Shown: piece by piece, positions 19,184 through 28,918 of the stretch
How the letters are laid out: the number at the start of each line of letters is the position of its first letter
How positions within the stretch are numbered: position 1 is the stretch's first letter
Assembly (NCBI RefSeq): GCF_001888185.1
Contig: NZ_CP016364.1
Coordinates: 1,860,001 to 1,924,000 of the forward strand
Direction of reading: 5' to 3'
Length of the DNA stretch: 64,000 bases
DNA from: Phaeobacter porticola
GTDB lineage: Bacteria > Pseudomonadota > Alphaproteobacteria > Rhodobacterales > Rhodobacteraceae
Program-made: the position numbers and the translations under genes
The notes under the pieces: generated by a model
Seen by the model: only the letters and a program-made list of their open reading frames with translations
Database searches by the model: none
What the model was told of the DNA's origin: nothing

Positions 19184-20458
19184 ATGCGTTACATGATGTC
19201 GTACGATCTGATGGAAACCATGCGCAACACCAACCAGTGGCTTGGCGCAACGGCCCTATCTATGGCGTCAAACCCCGCCCTTGCCGCAATCCCCAATCCA
19301 GCCCTTAGCTGGATGGCCGCCTGGGGCGAGGTCACAGAACGCAGTTATCAGCGTATGGTGACCAAGCCGGACTGGGGCATCTACACCCAGACCTGTGCTG
19401 ATGGCCGCGATCACGTGGTGGAGATCGACACGGTGGTGGAACGCCCCTTTGGCGATCTGATCCACTTCCGCGTGGCAGGCCGCGCCGAACAACCACGCAA
19501 GGTCCTGCTGGTCGCCCCGATGTCCGGGCACTACGCAACCCTGCTGCGCTCCACCGTCAAGAGCCTGATCGAAAATTGCGAGGTCTATGTCACCGACTGG
19601 CATAATGCGCGCGATATTCCGGTGTCCGCAGGCAAATTCGATATCGAAGATTATACGCTCTACCTCGTTGATTTCATGCGTGAGATGGGCCCCGACACCC
19701 ATGTGATTGCGGTCTGTCAACCAGCCCCGCTGACATTGGCCGCCACCGCCTATCTGGCGGAACAGGACCCGGAGGCGCAGCCCTGCTCGCTGACGTTGAT
19801 CGGCGGGCCGGTGGATCCCGATGCGACACCCACAGATGTCACCGATTTTGGCCGCCGGGTCACCATGGGCCAACTGGAAGAGACTATGATCCAGCGCGTC
19901 GGCTTCAAGTATAAGGGTGTGGGCCGCAAGGTTTATCCGGGCCTGTTGCAGCTCAGCTCCTTCATGTCGATGAACGGCGAGCGCCATTCCAAGGCGTTCA
20001 TGGACCAGATCCAGCGGGTCAGCCGGGGCGAGGCATCGGATCACGATGCCCATAACCGGTTCTATGATGAATATCTCGCGGTGATGGACATGACGGCAGA
20101 GTTCTATCTTTCCACCGTGGAGCGTGTCTTCAAAGGGGGCGAAATCGCGCGCAATGAATTTATTGTGGCCGGACACAAAGTGGATATTGGCAAGATTACC
20201 AATGTGGCGGTCAAGACCGTCGAAGGTGCCAATGATGACATCTCCGCCCCCGGCCAGTGCATCGCGGCGCTGGATCTCTGTACCGGTCTGCCGGAGGCGA
20301 AGAAGGCCAGCCATGTGGAACCGGGTGCGGGACATTATGGCATCTTTGCCGGACGCAGCTGGCGCGATAACATCCGCCCGCTGGTGATTGAATTCATGAA
20401 CGCCAACGCCCGCAAGACAAAGACACCGGCTGCAAAACGCGCCAAGGCCAACGCCTGA
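19184..20458 (+). CDS. phaZ: Intracellular polyhydroxyalkanoate depolymerase
   Basis: 424 residues. It matches the intracellular PHB depolymerase family that mobilises granule PHB. The fold is alpha/beta hydrolase-like, with the catalytic cysteine in a CQP context (HVIAVCQPAPLTLAATA). Late histidine and aspartate motifs include PGAGHYGIFAG. There is no signal peptide. The ATG at 19184 has GGAGA six bases upstream. It is divergent from phaC, so storage and mobilisation genes share one regulatory region. Confidence 0.94.
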   Translation: MRYMMSYDLMETMRNTNQWLGATALSMASNPALAAIPNPALSWMAAWGEVTERSYQRMVTKPDWGIYTQTCADGRDHVVEIDTVVERPFGDLIHFRVAGRAEQPRKVLLVAPMSGHYATLLRSTVKSLIENCEVYVTDWHNARDIPVSAGKFDIEDYTLYLVDFMREMGPDTHVIAVCQPAPLTLAATAYLAEQDPEAQPCSLTLIGGPVDPDATPTDVTDFGRRVTMGQLEETMIQRVGFKYKGVGRKVYPGLLQLSSFMSMNGERHSKAFMDQIQRVSRGEASDHDAHNRFYDEYLAVMDMTAEFYLSTVERVFKGGEIARNEFIVAGHKVDIGKITNVAVKTVEGANDDISAPGQCIAALDLCTGLPEAKKASHVEPGAGHYGIFAGRSWRDNIRPLVIEFMNANARKTKTPAAKRAKANA

Positions 20459-20470
20459 TCGGTTAAGGTC

Positions 20471-20503
20471 GGGCGCAACCACTCATAAACGGGCGTTGCG
20501 CCC
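20471..20503 (+). terminator. Hairpin after phaZ
   Basis: GGGCGCAAC (20471-20479) and GTTGCGCCC (20495-20503) form a perfect 9-bp stem. There is no T tract, so it may be a weak terminator or an mRNA-stabilising hairpin. Confidence 0.45.
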
Positions 20504-20523
20504 CAACCGAGGATTTACTGGCG

Positions 20524-21096
20524 ATGGCTGACCCGCTGATATTTGCATGTGACTGCGGCAAAATCCGTGGCGAGCTGTCCCAAGACGCGCGCAAGGCAGG
20601 CACCCGCATCGTCTGTTTCTGCGCCGATTGCCGCGCCAATGAGATCTATCACAACCAGCCTGACCCGGCCCCCGGCCCGGTCGATCTGTTTCAAGTCAAT
20701 CCCGACGGGCTAACATTTCATCAAGGTGAGGATCTGCTGCGGCTCATGCGGCTCAGCCCGAAGGGGTTGTTTCGCTGGTACGCAGGCTGCTGCGGCACAC
20801 CAATGGCCAATACGCTGGCGAAACCCACGCTGCCCTTTGCCGGAATACGTTCAGATCGGTTTGTCGATAAGAATGCCCTTGGCAAGGTGCGCGCGCGGGC
20901 ATTTGTACAGAAACCGGGCAAACAACCGCGCACCGAAGGCGCATTTCGCATGGTCACCTCTCTGCTTAGCCGGATGATTTCGGCACGGCTGTCGGGCCGT
21001 TGGAGAGAAACCCCCTTTTTCGACATCGAGAGCGGCGAACCGGTATCAAAGCCAGAGGTGATCAGCAAAAAAGAGCGCGCAGCCCTGCTCCGCTAG
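20524..21096 (+). CDS. DUF6151 family protein, GFA-like zinc fold
   Basis: 190 residues. Cysteine pairs in FACDCGKIRGEL, CFCADCRANE and AGCCGTPMAN recall the zinc-binding fold of the glutathione-dependent formaldehyde-activating (GFA) family. DUF6151 is the family I recognise; no reaction is established. The GFA-like cysteine pattern is the only functional hint. It is monocistronic and has a typical start ATG. Confidence 0.7.
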   Translation: MADPLIFACDCGKIRGELSQDARKAGTRIVCFCADCRANEIYHNQPDPAPGPVDLFQVNPDGLTFHQGEDLLRLMRLSPKGLFRWYAGCCGTPMANTLAKPTLPFAGIRSDRFVDKNALGKVRARAFVQKPGKQPRTEGAFRMVTSLLSRMISARLSGRWRETPFFDIESGEPVSKPEVISKKERAALLR

Positions 21097-21116
21097 ACCT
21101 CTTACAATCTACTGAT

Positions 21117-21992
21117 TTAGCTGGTCTTTAGTGGGTTGGTCAGCGTCAATGGCGGCAGTGGTGGCGCTGAGGACTGCGCCTCGCCCGCTGCGGCGATTGC
21201 GATATCCGGCACCGGGTCTGACCTTTCGTCCTGACGGGGAGTGACCTCCGCCAACCACTCGGCCATGGCGCCGGTCACCTGATCCGGTTGCTCCAGCGTT
21301 GGCAGATGGCCTGCCCCCTCAACTACACGTAGCCGGGCGTTTGGCATCAGGGCAGCCATGAATTCATGACGTTTCAGCGGGGTCAGCCGGTCCTGCGCAC
21401 CGCAGAGGATCAGCGTCGGCCCTTTGAAACGGCGCAGCGCCGCCTGCTGATCAGTGCGCCGCTGCAAAGCCCGCGCCTGCGCCACAAACAGCTCTGACCC
21501 AAGGGCGCAGCCCTGCTTGTAGATCATGTTGAGGATATCAAGCCGCTGTGGCGACGGCGCCAGACAGTCTACCGGCAGGCAGCTGCGCAGAACATCCTCC
21601 AGCCGACCACTGCGGGCTGCGATGATCAGCGGCTCCCACTCAGCGGCCTGCGTCGGCGTATCGGGCAAGGGGCTGGTCGATATCAGGCAAAGCCTGCTCA
21701 CCCGCTCCGGCGCGCGACGCAGGATTTCCATCGCAACGATGCCGCCCATCGACAGCCCGGCCAGCGAAAACCGCGCAGGCAGCTGTGTCAGCAGATGATC
21801 GGCGATGGTCTCAATCCGCTCGCCCCCCAGCAGCGGCGCCACCATGGTTGGCATCACACCAGAGAGCGCCCGCAGCTGCGGCACGAAGACCTCTGCCGTG
21901 CCCATCAGCCCCGGCAGCATCACTAAGGGGGCAATGCCCTGCCCGCCTGCGCGCGTTTCGGTCTGCCCTGCTCCGCCCTGCTGATCTGCCAC
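21117..21992 (-). CDS. Alpha/beta hydrolase
   Basis: 291 residues. An alpha/beta-hydrolase fold is indicated by the oxyanion-hole loop VMLPGLMG, the nucleophile elbow GLSMGGIVA (catalytic serine), the acid in CGAQDRLTP and the histidine in EGAGHLPTLEQP. A Pro/Ser-rich tail follows about residue 255. The substrate is unknown. It lies next to a VOC protein on the same strand, only 6 bp apart, so they are probably co-transcribed. Confidence 0.8.
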   Translation of the reverse strand: MADQQGGAGQTETRAGGQGIAPLVMLPGLMGTAEVFVPQLRALSGVMPTMVAPLLGGERIETIADHLLTQLPARFSLAGLSMGGIVAMEILRRAPERVSRLCLISTSPLPDTPTQAAEWEPLIIAARSGRLEDVLRSCLPVDCLAPSPQRLDILNMIYKQGCALGSELFVAQARALQRRTDQQAALRRFKGPTLILCGAQDRLTPLKRHEFMAALMPNARLRVVEGAGHLPTLEQPDQVTGAMAEWLAEVTPRQDERSDPVPDIAIAAAGEAQSSAPPLPPLTLTNPLKTS

Positions 21993-21998
21993 CTGCGC

Positions 21999-22442
21999 CT
22001 ATCCCCCTGCCTCGGTCCCGTAGCCGTTCCAGCGAAACGCGCCTGCGTCAGACAGCGGCGAGAACGGGTTATGCGCGATTTCCCAGATATGGCCGTCAGG
22101 GGCGCGAAAATAGCCGATGGTGCCCCCCCAGAACACCTCTCCTGCCGGGCGCAGGACGCTCGCGCCCGCCGCCTCGGCCTTGGCCAGAAGCGTGGCCACA
22201 TCCGCAGCACTGCGGGTGTTGTGGCTCAGGGTCATCGCCCCGGTGCCCAGGTCTTCCACCGGCAGGCCGATGTCCTCAGCGAGCGCCGCCAGAGGATACA
22301 GCCCCAAGGTCTGCGAAATCAGGTCAAACGCAATGACGCCATCGGGGCTCTCCGCCCGCTGCCAGCCAAGCGCCTCGTAGAAGGCTGCGGCCTGCTCCAT
22401 ATCCGGCACCCCAAGGGTGATCAGGCTGATGCGTTGTTCCAT
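21999..22442 (-). CDS. VOC (glyoxalase/bleomycin-resistance) family protein
   Basis: 147 residues with the VOC pattern: ISLITLGVPDMEQAAAFYEALGW at the N-terminus and GYFRAPDGHIWEIAHNP near the C-terminus, where the family places metal ligands. Members act as metal-dependent lyases, dioxygenases or resistance proteins; which one applies cannot be read. The ATG at 22442 is followed directly by the conserved strand. Confidence 0.82.
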   Translation of the reverse strand: MEQRISLITLGVPDMEQAAAFYEALGWQRAESPDGVIAFDLISQTLGLYPLAALAEDIGLPVEDLGTGAMTLSHNTRSAADVATLLAKAEAAGASVLRPAGEVFWGGTIGYFRAPDGHIWEIAHNPFSPLSDAGAFRWNGYGTEAGG

Positions 22443-22548
22443 CGGTTCCTCTCCTGCCCGTGGCGTCCCTGATGAGGGAGGCCTCGTATTTTCGATAACT
22501 CGTGGTGCGCGTTAGGATGCCCCCTGCGAAGGGCGCTCTCCTTCCAGC

Positions 22549-23328
22549 TTAGCTGATCCCATCCGCGCCAGATAGCCCCAGAACCTCTGCAACAGCCGTT
22601 TCGATCAGGGCCAGACAGGCGGGATCCGAAAACCGGTGATCGGCATCTTTGACCAGTTGCAGGCGCATATCGGCGCAGCTGGCATGATCCAGCAACCGCA
22701 GCGCGGTTTCCGTGCTGACGGCAGTATCGGCGGTGCCTTGCAGGCAGCGCACCGGCATCGACATCACCAGCGGATCGCGCAACACCAGATGGTTGCGCCC
22801 ATCCTCGATCATGCGTTTGGTGATCACATAAGGCTCCATATAGTCGCTTGGCAGTTCGACCTGCCCGCGCGTCTCCAGCTCCGCTTTCTGGGTATCTGTG
22901 AAATTGGCCCAATAGCCATCCTCGGTAAAATCAGGCGCGGCGGCGATGGTGACCAGACCGGCCACCCGTTCGGGCAGGGTCCGCGCCAGCAAGAGCGCCT
23001 GCCAGCCACCCATGGAGGATCCAACCGGCAGAATTTGCCCCTTCGTCAGCGCCTGAACCGCCGCCAGCGTGTCCTGATGCCAATCGCCAATGCAGCCCTC
23101 TTCAAACGTGCCGGAGCTTTCGCCGTGGCCGGAGTAATCAAACCGCAGAAAGCCTAGCCCCCGCGCCTTGGCCCAGGCTTCCAGATGTATCGCCTTGGTG
23201 CCTTCCATGTCGGATTTCAGTCCGCCCAGAAACACCACCGTGGGCGCCGTTGCATCGCTGCTTGCGGGGGTCAGATGATAGGCCAGGCGGCGGCCCGTAT
23301 CGGTGTCCAGAAATTGGGTTGCGGCCAT
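22549..23328 (-). CDS. Alpha/beta hydrolase, small serine peptidase/esterase type
   Basis: 259 residues. FLGGLKSDMEGTK, RFDYSGHGESSG, the elbow GSSMGGWQAL (nucleophile serine) and LVKDADHRFSDP (catalytic histidine) are visible. The pattern resembles S9-type or palmitoyl-thioesterase-like cytosolic hydrolases such as ABHD10. The start was moved to the ATG at 23328, preceded by GGGGGAG, because the upstream 11 residues lack support. The substrate is unknown. Confidence 0.8.
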   Translation of the reverse strand: MAATQFLDTDTGRRLAYHLTPASSDATAPTVVFLGGLKSDMEGTKAIHLEAWAKARGLGFLRFDYSGHGESSGTFEEGCIGDWHQDTLAAVQALTKGQILPVGSSMGGWQALLLARTLPERVAGLVTIAAAPDFTEDGYWANFTDTQKAELETRGQVELPSDYMEPYVITKRMIEDGRNHLVLRDPLVMSMPVRCLQGTADTAVSTETALRLLDHASCADMRLQLVKDADHRFSDPACLALIETAVAEVLGLSGADGIS

Positions 23329-23570
23329 GGTCTCCCCCGCGCTGAAAATATGCCAAATCACATACCCTCAGATCTGCCACGGCAACAGCGCCACGGCAAT
23401 GGCGTGTTTCACCGAAGCCCTATGCGATGTCAGCACAGGTTGGCCAAGATGCAGCGCGGCAACGCCTTCGCGTTTGGCGACTTTTGTCCGGCGCAAGAGC
23501 CTTGCGACCCATCGCCGCCCTGCATAGGGTCCGCGCGATATTCCTATTTGCCCCGATCAGGAGCCAGCCC

Positions 23571-24575
23571 TTGCCCCGTGCCCTTCGTCTTTTCTGTCTC
23601 GGCCTCCTCTGCCTGCTGATCCTTTTGACCACCCTCTGGGGGGCCATGGCGCTGTGGTATCGGCTGCCCGTCGACAGCCTCTGGCGTACAGCTGCGGCCT
23701 CCGGCTTTGAGGGCCTCGGTCTGGCAACCCTCTGGGCGGTGATCCGGGGCCGCGCGCTGCGTGGGCTGTCGACCTTCTGTCTCGCGCTTGCGGCGCTGAT
23801 CTGGTGGTGGTCCAGCCTGACCCCACCGGCCGAGGCGCATTGGTCGCCCGATGTTGCGCGGCAGGTCACTGGCACCCGCGACGGCGATATTCTGACGCTG
23901 ACAGATGTGCGCAATTTCGACTGGACCACCCCAACCGAATTCACCCCCCGCTGGGAAACCCGCAGCTATGACCTCAGTCAATTGAACAGCGTCGATCTCT
24001 TCATGTCCTATTGGGCGGGGCCGGAAATGGCGCATATGGTGGTCAGCTTCGGCTTTGAGGATGGCGCACATATTGCCTGGTCGGTTGAGGTGCGGCGTCA
24101 GGTCGGCGGCGGTTTCTCCCCCATCGCGGATCTGTTCAAGACCAACACGCTGGTGCTGATCGCCGCCGATGAGCGCGACGTTGTGGGCACCCGCACCAAT
24201 GCCCGCGGCGAGGATGTGCAGCTGTTTCGCATCAATACCGATCCGGACACGACCCGTGCGCTGCTGATGCAATATGTCGAGGCCGCCAACCGGCTGGCCG
24301 CACAGCCGCAGTGGTACAACTCGCTCACCTCAAACTGCACCACCGTGGTCATGACGATGATCCGCACCATCGTTGAGGACGTGCCGCTGGACTGGCGGGT
24401 GCTGGCCAATGGCTACCTGCCCGAATACGCCCATGATCAGGGGGTACTGGCTGCAGGCTACAGCACCGAGGAGCTGCGCAAGCGCGGCAGTATCACTGCC
24501 AAGGCGCAGGCCCAGGGCATCACGCCAGACTACTCAGCCCTGATCCGCGAAGGCGTGCCAGTCCCCGCCCCCTAA
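23571..24575 (+). CDS. Lnb-type DUF4105 membrane protein
   Basis: About 334 residues from a TTG start preceded by CAGGAG. Two or three hydrophobic helices occupy about 5-80. A periplasmic DUF4105 (Lnb N-terminal) domain follows, with SYDLSQLNSVDLFMSYWAG, GGGFSPIADLF and a conserved NSLTSNCTT cysteine near the end. In some bacteria Lnb domains belong to apolipoprotein N-acyltransferase-like enzymes (lyso-form lipoproteins), but this protein's chemistry is not proven. An ATG at 23427 would add 48 residues of atypical sequence, so the shorter start is preferred. Confidence 0.72.
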   Translation: MPRALRLFCLGLLCLLILLTTLWGAMALWYRLPVDSLWRTAAASGFEGLGLATLWAVIRGRALRGLSTFCLALAALIWWWSSLTPPAEAHWSPDVARQVTGTRDGDILTLTDVRNFDWTTPTEFTPRWETRSYDLSQLNSVDLFMSYWAGPEMAHMVVSFGFEDGAHIAWSVEVRRQVGGGFSPIADLFKTNTLVLIAADERDVVGTRTNARGEDVQLFRINTDPDTTRALLMQYVEAANRLAAQPQWYNSLTSNCTTVVMTMIRTIVEDVPLDWRVLANGYLPEYAHDQGVLAAGYSTEELRKRGSITAKAQAQGITPDYSALIREGVPVPAP

Positions 24576-24760
24576 GTCCGACCCGTGATCCAGCCCCCTG
24601 ATCTGGCTTTTGCATCTTCTGGCAAAAATATCCCGTGGCGGGCGCGGGGCAGGCCCCTCGCCCGCTTGACAGCCTCGCGCGCCCCTGCCAAACGGGAAAA
24701 ACACATATAACCCGCAACCGGGCGTTCAGTGGGCGCCAAACCGACGAGGAGTGCCGATCT

Positions 24761-26707
24761 ATGGCCCAAATCTCTCTCACCTTCCCCGATGGCAATGCAC
24801 GATCCTATGACGCAGGCGTCACCCCTGCCGAGGTCGCCGCGTCCATCTCGACCTCGCTGGCCAAGAAGGCAATCTCCGCCACCGTGAACGGTGCGCATTG
24901 GGATCTGCAGTGGCCCATCGATTCCGATGCCGCCATCGCCATCCACACAATGAAAGACGAAGAGCAGGCCAATGAGCTGATCCGTCACGATCTGGCCCAT
25001 GTGATGGCGCGCGCGGTGCAGGAGATCTGGCCCGACACCAAGGTCACCATCGGCCCGGTGATTGAAAACGGCTGGTACTACGACTTTGATCGCGCGGAGC
25101 CATTCACCCCCGAAGATCTCGGCACCATCGAAAAAAAGATGAAAGAGATCATCAACAAACGGGATGCCGTCCGCACCGTGGTCTGGGAGCGCGACCGCGC
25201 GATCCAGCACTACACCGACAACAATGAACCCTATAAGGTCGAGCTGATCGAGAGCATCCCCGGCGATGAGCCGCTGCGGATGTACTGGCATGGCGACTGG
25301 CAGGACCTTTGCCGTGGCCCCCACCTGCAGCACACTGGCCAGTTGCCGGGTGATGCCTTCAAGCTGATGTCCATCGCAGGCGCCTATTGGCGCGGCGATA
25401 GCGACCGCGCCATGCTGCAGCGGATCTATGGCGTTGCCTTCACCGGCAAGGAGAAGCTGAAAGCGCATCTTCACATGCTGGAAGAGGCTGCCAAGCGCGA
25501 TCACCGCAAGCTTGGCCGCGAGATGAACCTGTTCCACATGCAGGAAGAGGCTCCCGGCCAGATCTTCTGGCATCCCAACGGCTGGAAAATCTATACCACC
25601 TTGCAGGACTACATGCGCCGCATGCAGGACCGCGACGGCTATGTGGAGGTCAACACCCCGCAGGTGGTGGACCGCAAACTTTGGGAAGCCTCCGGCCACT
25701 GGGACAAATACCAGGAAAACATGTTCATCGTTGAGGTCGACGAGGATCACGCCCGTGAAAAGGCCGTGAACGCGCTGAAGCCGATGAACTGCCCCTGCCA
25801 CGTGCAGGTGTTCAATCAGGGCCTCAAATCCTACCGCGATCTGCCGCTGCGCATGGCCGAGTTTGGCTCCTGTGCGCGCTATGAACCCTCGGGCGCGCTG
25901 CATGGCATCATGCGGGTGCGCGGATTTACGCAGGACGATGGCCATATCTTCTGCTCCGAGGATCAGATCGAGTCGGAAACTGCAAAATTCATCGCCTTCC
26001 TGTCCAAAGTCTATGCTGATCTCGGTTTCCACGATTGGACCATCAAGCTCTCGACCCGCCCGGAAAAACGGATCGGCAGTGATGAGAGCTGGGATCTGGT
26101 CGAGAAGGCCCTTGGTGATGCCTGCAAGGCGGCGGGCTATGAGTATGAGCTGCTGGAGGGCGAAGGTGCCTTTTACGGTCCCAAGCTGGAATTCACCCTG
26201 ACCGACGCCATCGGCCGGAACTGGCAGTGCGGCACCCTGCAGGTAGATCCTAACCTGCCGGAACGGCTGGATGCGAATTTCATCGGTCAGGACGGCAGCA
26301 AGCATCGCCCGTTCATGCTGCACCGCGCCACGCTGGGCAGTTTTGAACGCTTCATCGGCATCCTGATCGAAGAACACGCAGGCAAGCTGCCGTTCTGGCT
26401 GGCCCCGCGTCAGGTGGTTGTCGCCTCCATCACATCGGATGCAGATGACTATGTGAACGAAGTGGTTGAGACCCTGCGCGCCGCCGGTGTGCGGGCCGAG
26501 GCCGACATCCGCAACGAGAAGATCAACTACAAGGTCCGCGAGCATTCGGTGGGCAAGGTGCCTGTCATTCTGGCCGTGGGCCACCGCGAAGTCGAGGAGC
26601 GCACCGTTTCCGTCCGGCGTCTTGGCGAGAAGCAGACCAAGGTCGAAGCGCTGGACGCTGTAACAAAAGCATTGGCGGTTGAGGCAACTCCGCCGGATCT
26701 TCTGTAA
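24761..26707 (+). CDS. thrS: Threonyl-tRNA synthetase
   Basis: 648 residues, full length. The order is TGS domain ([23 protein letters not shown]), the editing domain with [12 protein letters not shown], the class II catalytic core with [10 protein letters not shown] and [35 protein letters not shown] (motif 2), [19 protein letters not shown] (motif 3), and the anticodon-binding domain. It charges tRNA-Thr. The ATG at 24761 follows CGACGAGGAG. A strong terminator follows at 26744. The 185-bp upstream gap holds no obvious T-box-like leader. Confidence 0.97.
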   Translation: MAQISLTFPDGNARSYDAGVTPAEVAASISTSLAKKAISATVNGAHWDLQWPIDSDAAIAIHTMKDEEQANELIRHDLAHVMARAVQEIWPDTKVTIGPVIENGWYYDFDRAEPFTPEDLGTIEKKMKEIINKRDAVRTVVWERDRAIQHYTDNNEPYKVELIESIPGDEPLRMYWHGDWQDLCRGPHLQHTGQLPGDAFKLMSIAGAYWRGDSDRAMLQRIYGVAFTGKEKLKAHLHMLEEAAKRDHRKLGREMNLFHMQEEAPGQIFWHPNGWKIYTTLQDYMRRMQDRDGYVEVNTPQVVDRKLWEASGHWDKYQENMFIVEVDEDHAREKAVNALKPMNCPCHVQVFNQGLKSYRDLPLRMAEFGSCARYEPSGALHGIMRVRGFTQDDGHIFCSEDQIESETAKFIAFLSKVYADLGFHDWTIKLSTRPEKRIGSDESWDLVEKALGDACKAAGYEYELLEGEGAFYGPKLEFTLTDAIGRNWQCGTLQVDPNLPERLDANFIGQDGSKHRPFMLHRATLGSFERFIGILIEEHAGKLPFWLAPRQVVVASITSDADDYVNEVVETLRAAGVRAEADIRNEKINYKVREHSVGKVPVILAVGHREVEERTVSVRRLGEKQTKVEALDAVTKALAVEATPPDLL

Positions 26708-26743
26708 CATTTCTGCGGTCTTTTGCTGATCTTTACCGATTTA

Positions 26744-26775
26744 CCGGCCCCCACTTGCGGGGCCGGTTTCTTTTT
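26744..26775 (+). terminator. Rho-independent terminator of thrS
   Basis: CCGGCCCC (26744-26751) pairs perfectly with GGGGCCGG (26759-26766), followed by TTTCTTTTT. Confidence 0.92.
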
Positions 26776-26940
26776 GCGCATGTTTTAAGGGTTATGCAGC
26801 TTCTGGTATGTCATACCCGCTCACAGCTGCTGACGCCCGCGTGAGACACAGGCTCGTGAATTCAAAGACTTCTCGGCCTGAGCTAATGTCTGACTTGTAA
26901 CACCACCCTCGCAACCAAGTTCCAAAGAAGGAAGACACCG

Positions 26941-27246
26941 ATGTCCAACACTGCAAAATCCCTCGCCGTCGCTGGTGCCGTTGCTGCCGCGCTGACCTCT
27001 GCCATGGTCACCCCGGCTGCCGCCCAGTCCAAAGAGAAATGCTATGGCGTCTCCCTCGCCGGTCAGAATGACTGCGCCGCCGGTCCCGGCACCACCTGCG
27101 CCGGCACCTCCACCGTTGACTATCAAGGCAACGCCTGGACCCTGGTGGACGCAGGCAGCTGTGAAGGCATGGACCTGCCTGCAATGGCGGATGGCGGCGA
27201 CCGCAAGGGCTCGCTGGAGCCGCTGGAGCGTGACCTGCCTGCATAA
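26941..27246 (+). CDS. bufA1: Bufferin-type metallophore precursor (DUF2282, BufA1)
   Basis: 101 residues. A Sec signal peptide (about 1-29, ending AAA-Q) precedes a mature part with four cysteines (C34, C45, C53, C74) in the DUF2282 pattern KCYGV...NDCAAG...CAG...GSC. In Caulobacter this family is a ribosomally made peptide whose central cysteines are turned into thiooxazole rings by the MNIO enzyme, giving a periplasmic copper buffer. The ring positions here are inferred from family knowledge. It is the first gene of bufA1-B1-C1-D1. AGAAGGAAG lies just upstream of the ATG. The C-terminal extension (about 75-101) is not cysteine-bearing. Confidence 0.88.
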   Translation: MSNTAKSLAVAGAVAAALTSAMVTPAAAQSKEKCYGVSLAGQNDCAAGPGTTCAGTSTVDYQGNAWTLVDAGSCEGMDLPAMADGGDRKGSLEPLERDLPA

Positions 27247-27263
27247 GCAAAGGCTTAAGGCCG

Positions 27264-27289
27264 AGGGCGGGGGTAGTCTCCCGCCCTTT
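27264..27289 (+). promoter_or_regulatory. Intercistronic hairpin between bufA1 and bufB1
   Basis: AGGGCGGG (27264-27271) pairs with CCCGCCCT (27280-27287), 8-bp stem and 8-nt loop, followed by TTTCT. It can act as a leaky terminator or RNA stabiliser that keeps precursor mRNA above the modifying enzymes' mRNA. Confidence 0.65.
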
Positions 27290-27314
27290 CTGTAACCGGA
27301 TCAGAGGACCTGCC

Positions 27315-28163
27315 ATGCTGGACGCCGCCCCTTTCCTGCCTGCTGCCACAGGTGTTGGCTACAAGCCGCAGCATTTTGCCGATATCCTCGCCGATGCAGG
27401 CCCGGTGAAATGGCTGGAAATCCACGCCGAAAACTACATGGGCGACGGTGGCCGCCCGATCGCGCAGCTGCGCCACCTCAGCGAACAGTTTGCCATCTCC
27501 GTCCATGGCGTCGGCCTCTCCATCGGCGGCGAGGGGGCACTGGATGCCAATCATCTGGCACGGCTGAAACATCTGGTCGGCTGGCTCAATCCCGCCAGTT
27601 TTTCTGAGCATCTCGCCTGGTCCACCCATGACAGCCATTTTTACAACGATCTGCTGCCGCTGCCCTATACAGATGCCACGCTGGCGCGGGTCTGCGATCA
27701 TATCAATCAGGTGCAGGACACCATCGGCCGCCGGATGCTGCTGGAAAACCCCTCCAGCTACCTCGCTTTTGCCGAGAGCAGCTGGTCCGAGCCGGAGTTT
27801 CTGACCGAGATCACCCGCCGCACCGGCTGCGGGCTGCTGCTGGATGTGAACAATGTCTTTGTCTCCGCCACCAATCTCGATTTTTCGCCTCAGGGTTATA
27901 TCGACGCCTTTGCTCTGGATCAGGTCGGTGAAATCCACCTTGGCGGCCATGACGAGGATGAGGACGACCACGGCAAGCCGCTGCTGATCGACAGCCACGG
28001 CGCTGAGGTGGTGGATCCGGTCTGGGCGCTGCTGGATTATACGCTGGCGAAATCCGGCCCCAAACCTGTGCTGGTCGAATGGGACACCGATGTGCCCGAC
28101 TGGCCTGTGTTGGCAGCTGAGGCCACCCGCGCCGCAACCGCGCTGGAGCGCGTGTCGGCATGA
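27315..28163 (+). CDS. bufB1: MNIO (DUF692) peptide-modifying enzyme BufB1
   Basis: 282 residues. DUF692 proteins are multinuclear non-haem iron oxidative enzymes that modify cysteines in RiPP precursors (relatives: MbnB, TglH). The expected TIM-barrel metal motifs are present: KWLEIHAENYMG, HGVGLSIGG, SEHLAWS, LLLDVNNVFVSATN, GEIHLGGHDED and DSHGAEV. Position directly after bufA1 and upstream of a DUF2063 gene makes it the bufferin-modifying enzyme. The start ATG follows GAGGA. Its stop overlaps the bufC1 start by 4 bp. Confidence 0.9.
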   Translation: MLDAAPFLPAATGVGYKPQHFADILADAGPVKWLEIHAENYMGDGGRPIAQLRHLSEQFAISVHGVGLSIGGEGALDANHLARLKHLVGWLNPASFSEHLAWSTHDSHFYNDLLPLPYTDATLARVCDHINQVQDTIGRRMLLENPSSYLAFAESSWSEPEFLTEITRRTGCGLLLDVNNVFVSATNLDFSPQGYIDAFALDQVGEIHLGGHDEDEDDHGKPLLIDSHGAEVVDPVWALLDYTLAKSGPKPVLVEWDTDVPDWPVLAAEATRAATALERVSA

Positions 28164-28915
28164 CTGTAAGCCAGACAGAATTCACCCACGCCATGATGGA
28201 TGCGGGCCAGCCGGTGCCCGAGGGACTGCTGGATGCGACCGGCCAGCCTGCCGGGCGGCGGTTCAGCGTCTATCGCAATAATATCGCGGTCTCCCTTTCC
28301 GAGGCGATGCAAAGCGCCTTTCCCCTGATAGGGAAGCTGCTGGGTGAGCAGAACCTCGACGGGCTGGCGGGCATGTACCTGCGCGCCCATCCGCCCTCCT
28401 CGCCGCTGATGATGCACTATGGCGCTGAATTTCCCGCGTTTCTCGCCGGGATGGAGCAGCTGAAACACCTCGGCTATCTGCCCGATGCGGCGCGGCTCGA
28501 CCTCGCCCTGCGCCGGGCGTATCACGCAGGCGACGCCACAGCGGTTGCCCCGGCGCGTCTGGCAGCCCTGCCCCCGGAGGCGCTGATGGCGACCCGACTG
28601 ACGCTGGCCCCCGCCGTTGCCCTGCTGCGCTCGCCCTGGCCGGTCTATGACATCTGGCGCTTCAACACCGAAGAGAACGCGCCAAAACCCCGGCATATGG
28701 CGCAGGATGTGCTGATCACCCGGCCCGAATTCGACCCCATCATTCAGGAGCTACCTCCGGGTGGCGCGGACTGGATCACCGCCCTCACCTCCGGTGCCAC
28801 ATTGGAAGAGGCCCTGACCGAGGTGCAGGCCGACCACCCGGATTTCGACCTCTCACACCCGCTCGCCCTGTTGCTGCAAGGCGGTGCAATCATTGACCTA
28901 GATCGCAAAGGATAA
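28160..28915 (+). CDS. bufC1: DUF2063 partner protein BufC1
   Basis: 251 residues. The N-terminal DUF2063 domain starts with a pattern like ...RFSVYRNNIAVSLSEAMQSAFPLIGKLLGE. In related systems DUF2063 proteins bind the precursor leader or substrate and bring it to the MNIO enzyme. The 4-bp ATGA overlap with bufB1 indicates translational coupling, consistent with a protein complex. It has no transmembrane helix. Confidence 0.85.
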   Translation: MTVSQTEFTHAMMDAGQPVPEGLLDATGQPAGRRFSVYRNNIAVSLSEAMQSAFPLIGKLLGEQNLDGLAGMYLRAHPPSSPLMMHYGAEFPAFLAGMEQLKHLGYLPDAARLDLALRRAYHAGDATAVAPARLAALPPEALMATRLTLAPAVALLRSPWPVYDIWRFNTEENAPKPRHMAQDVLITRPEFDPIIQELPPGGADWITALTSGATLEEALTEVQADHPDFDLSHPLALLLQGGAIIDLDRKG

Positions 28916-28918
28916 CCG

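Noticed and set aside
24572-26710. Long minus-strand ORF opposite thrS
   Set aside because: Antisense shadow of thrS, caused by high GC third positions.
26895-26920. Possible ECF-type -35 (TGTAAC) before bufA1
   Set aside because: No matching -10 at the right spacing and it sits too close to the ribosome-binding site; too weak to list.
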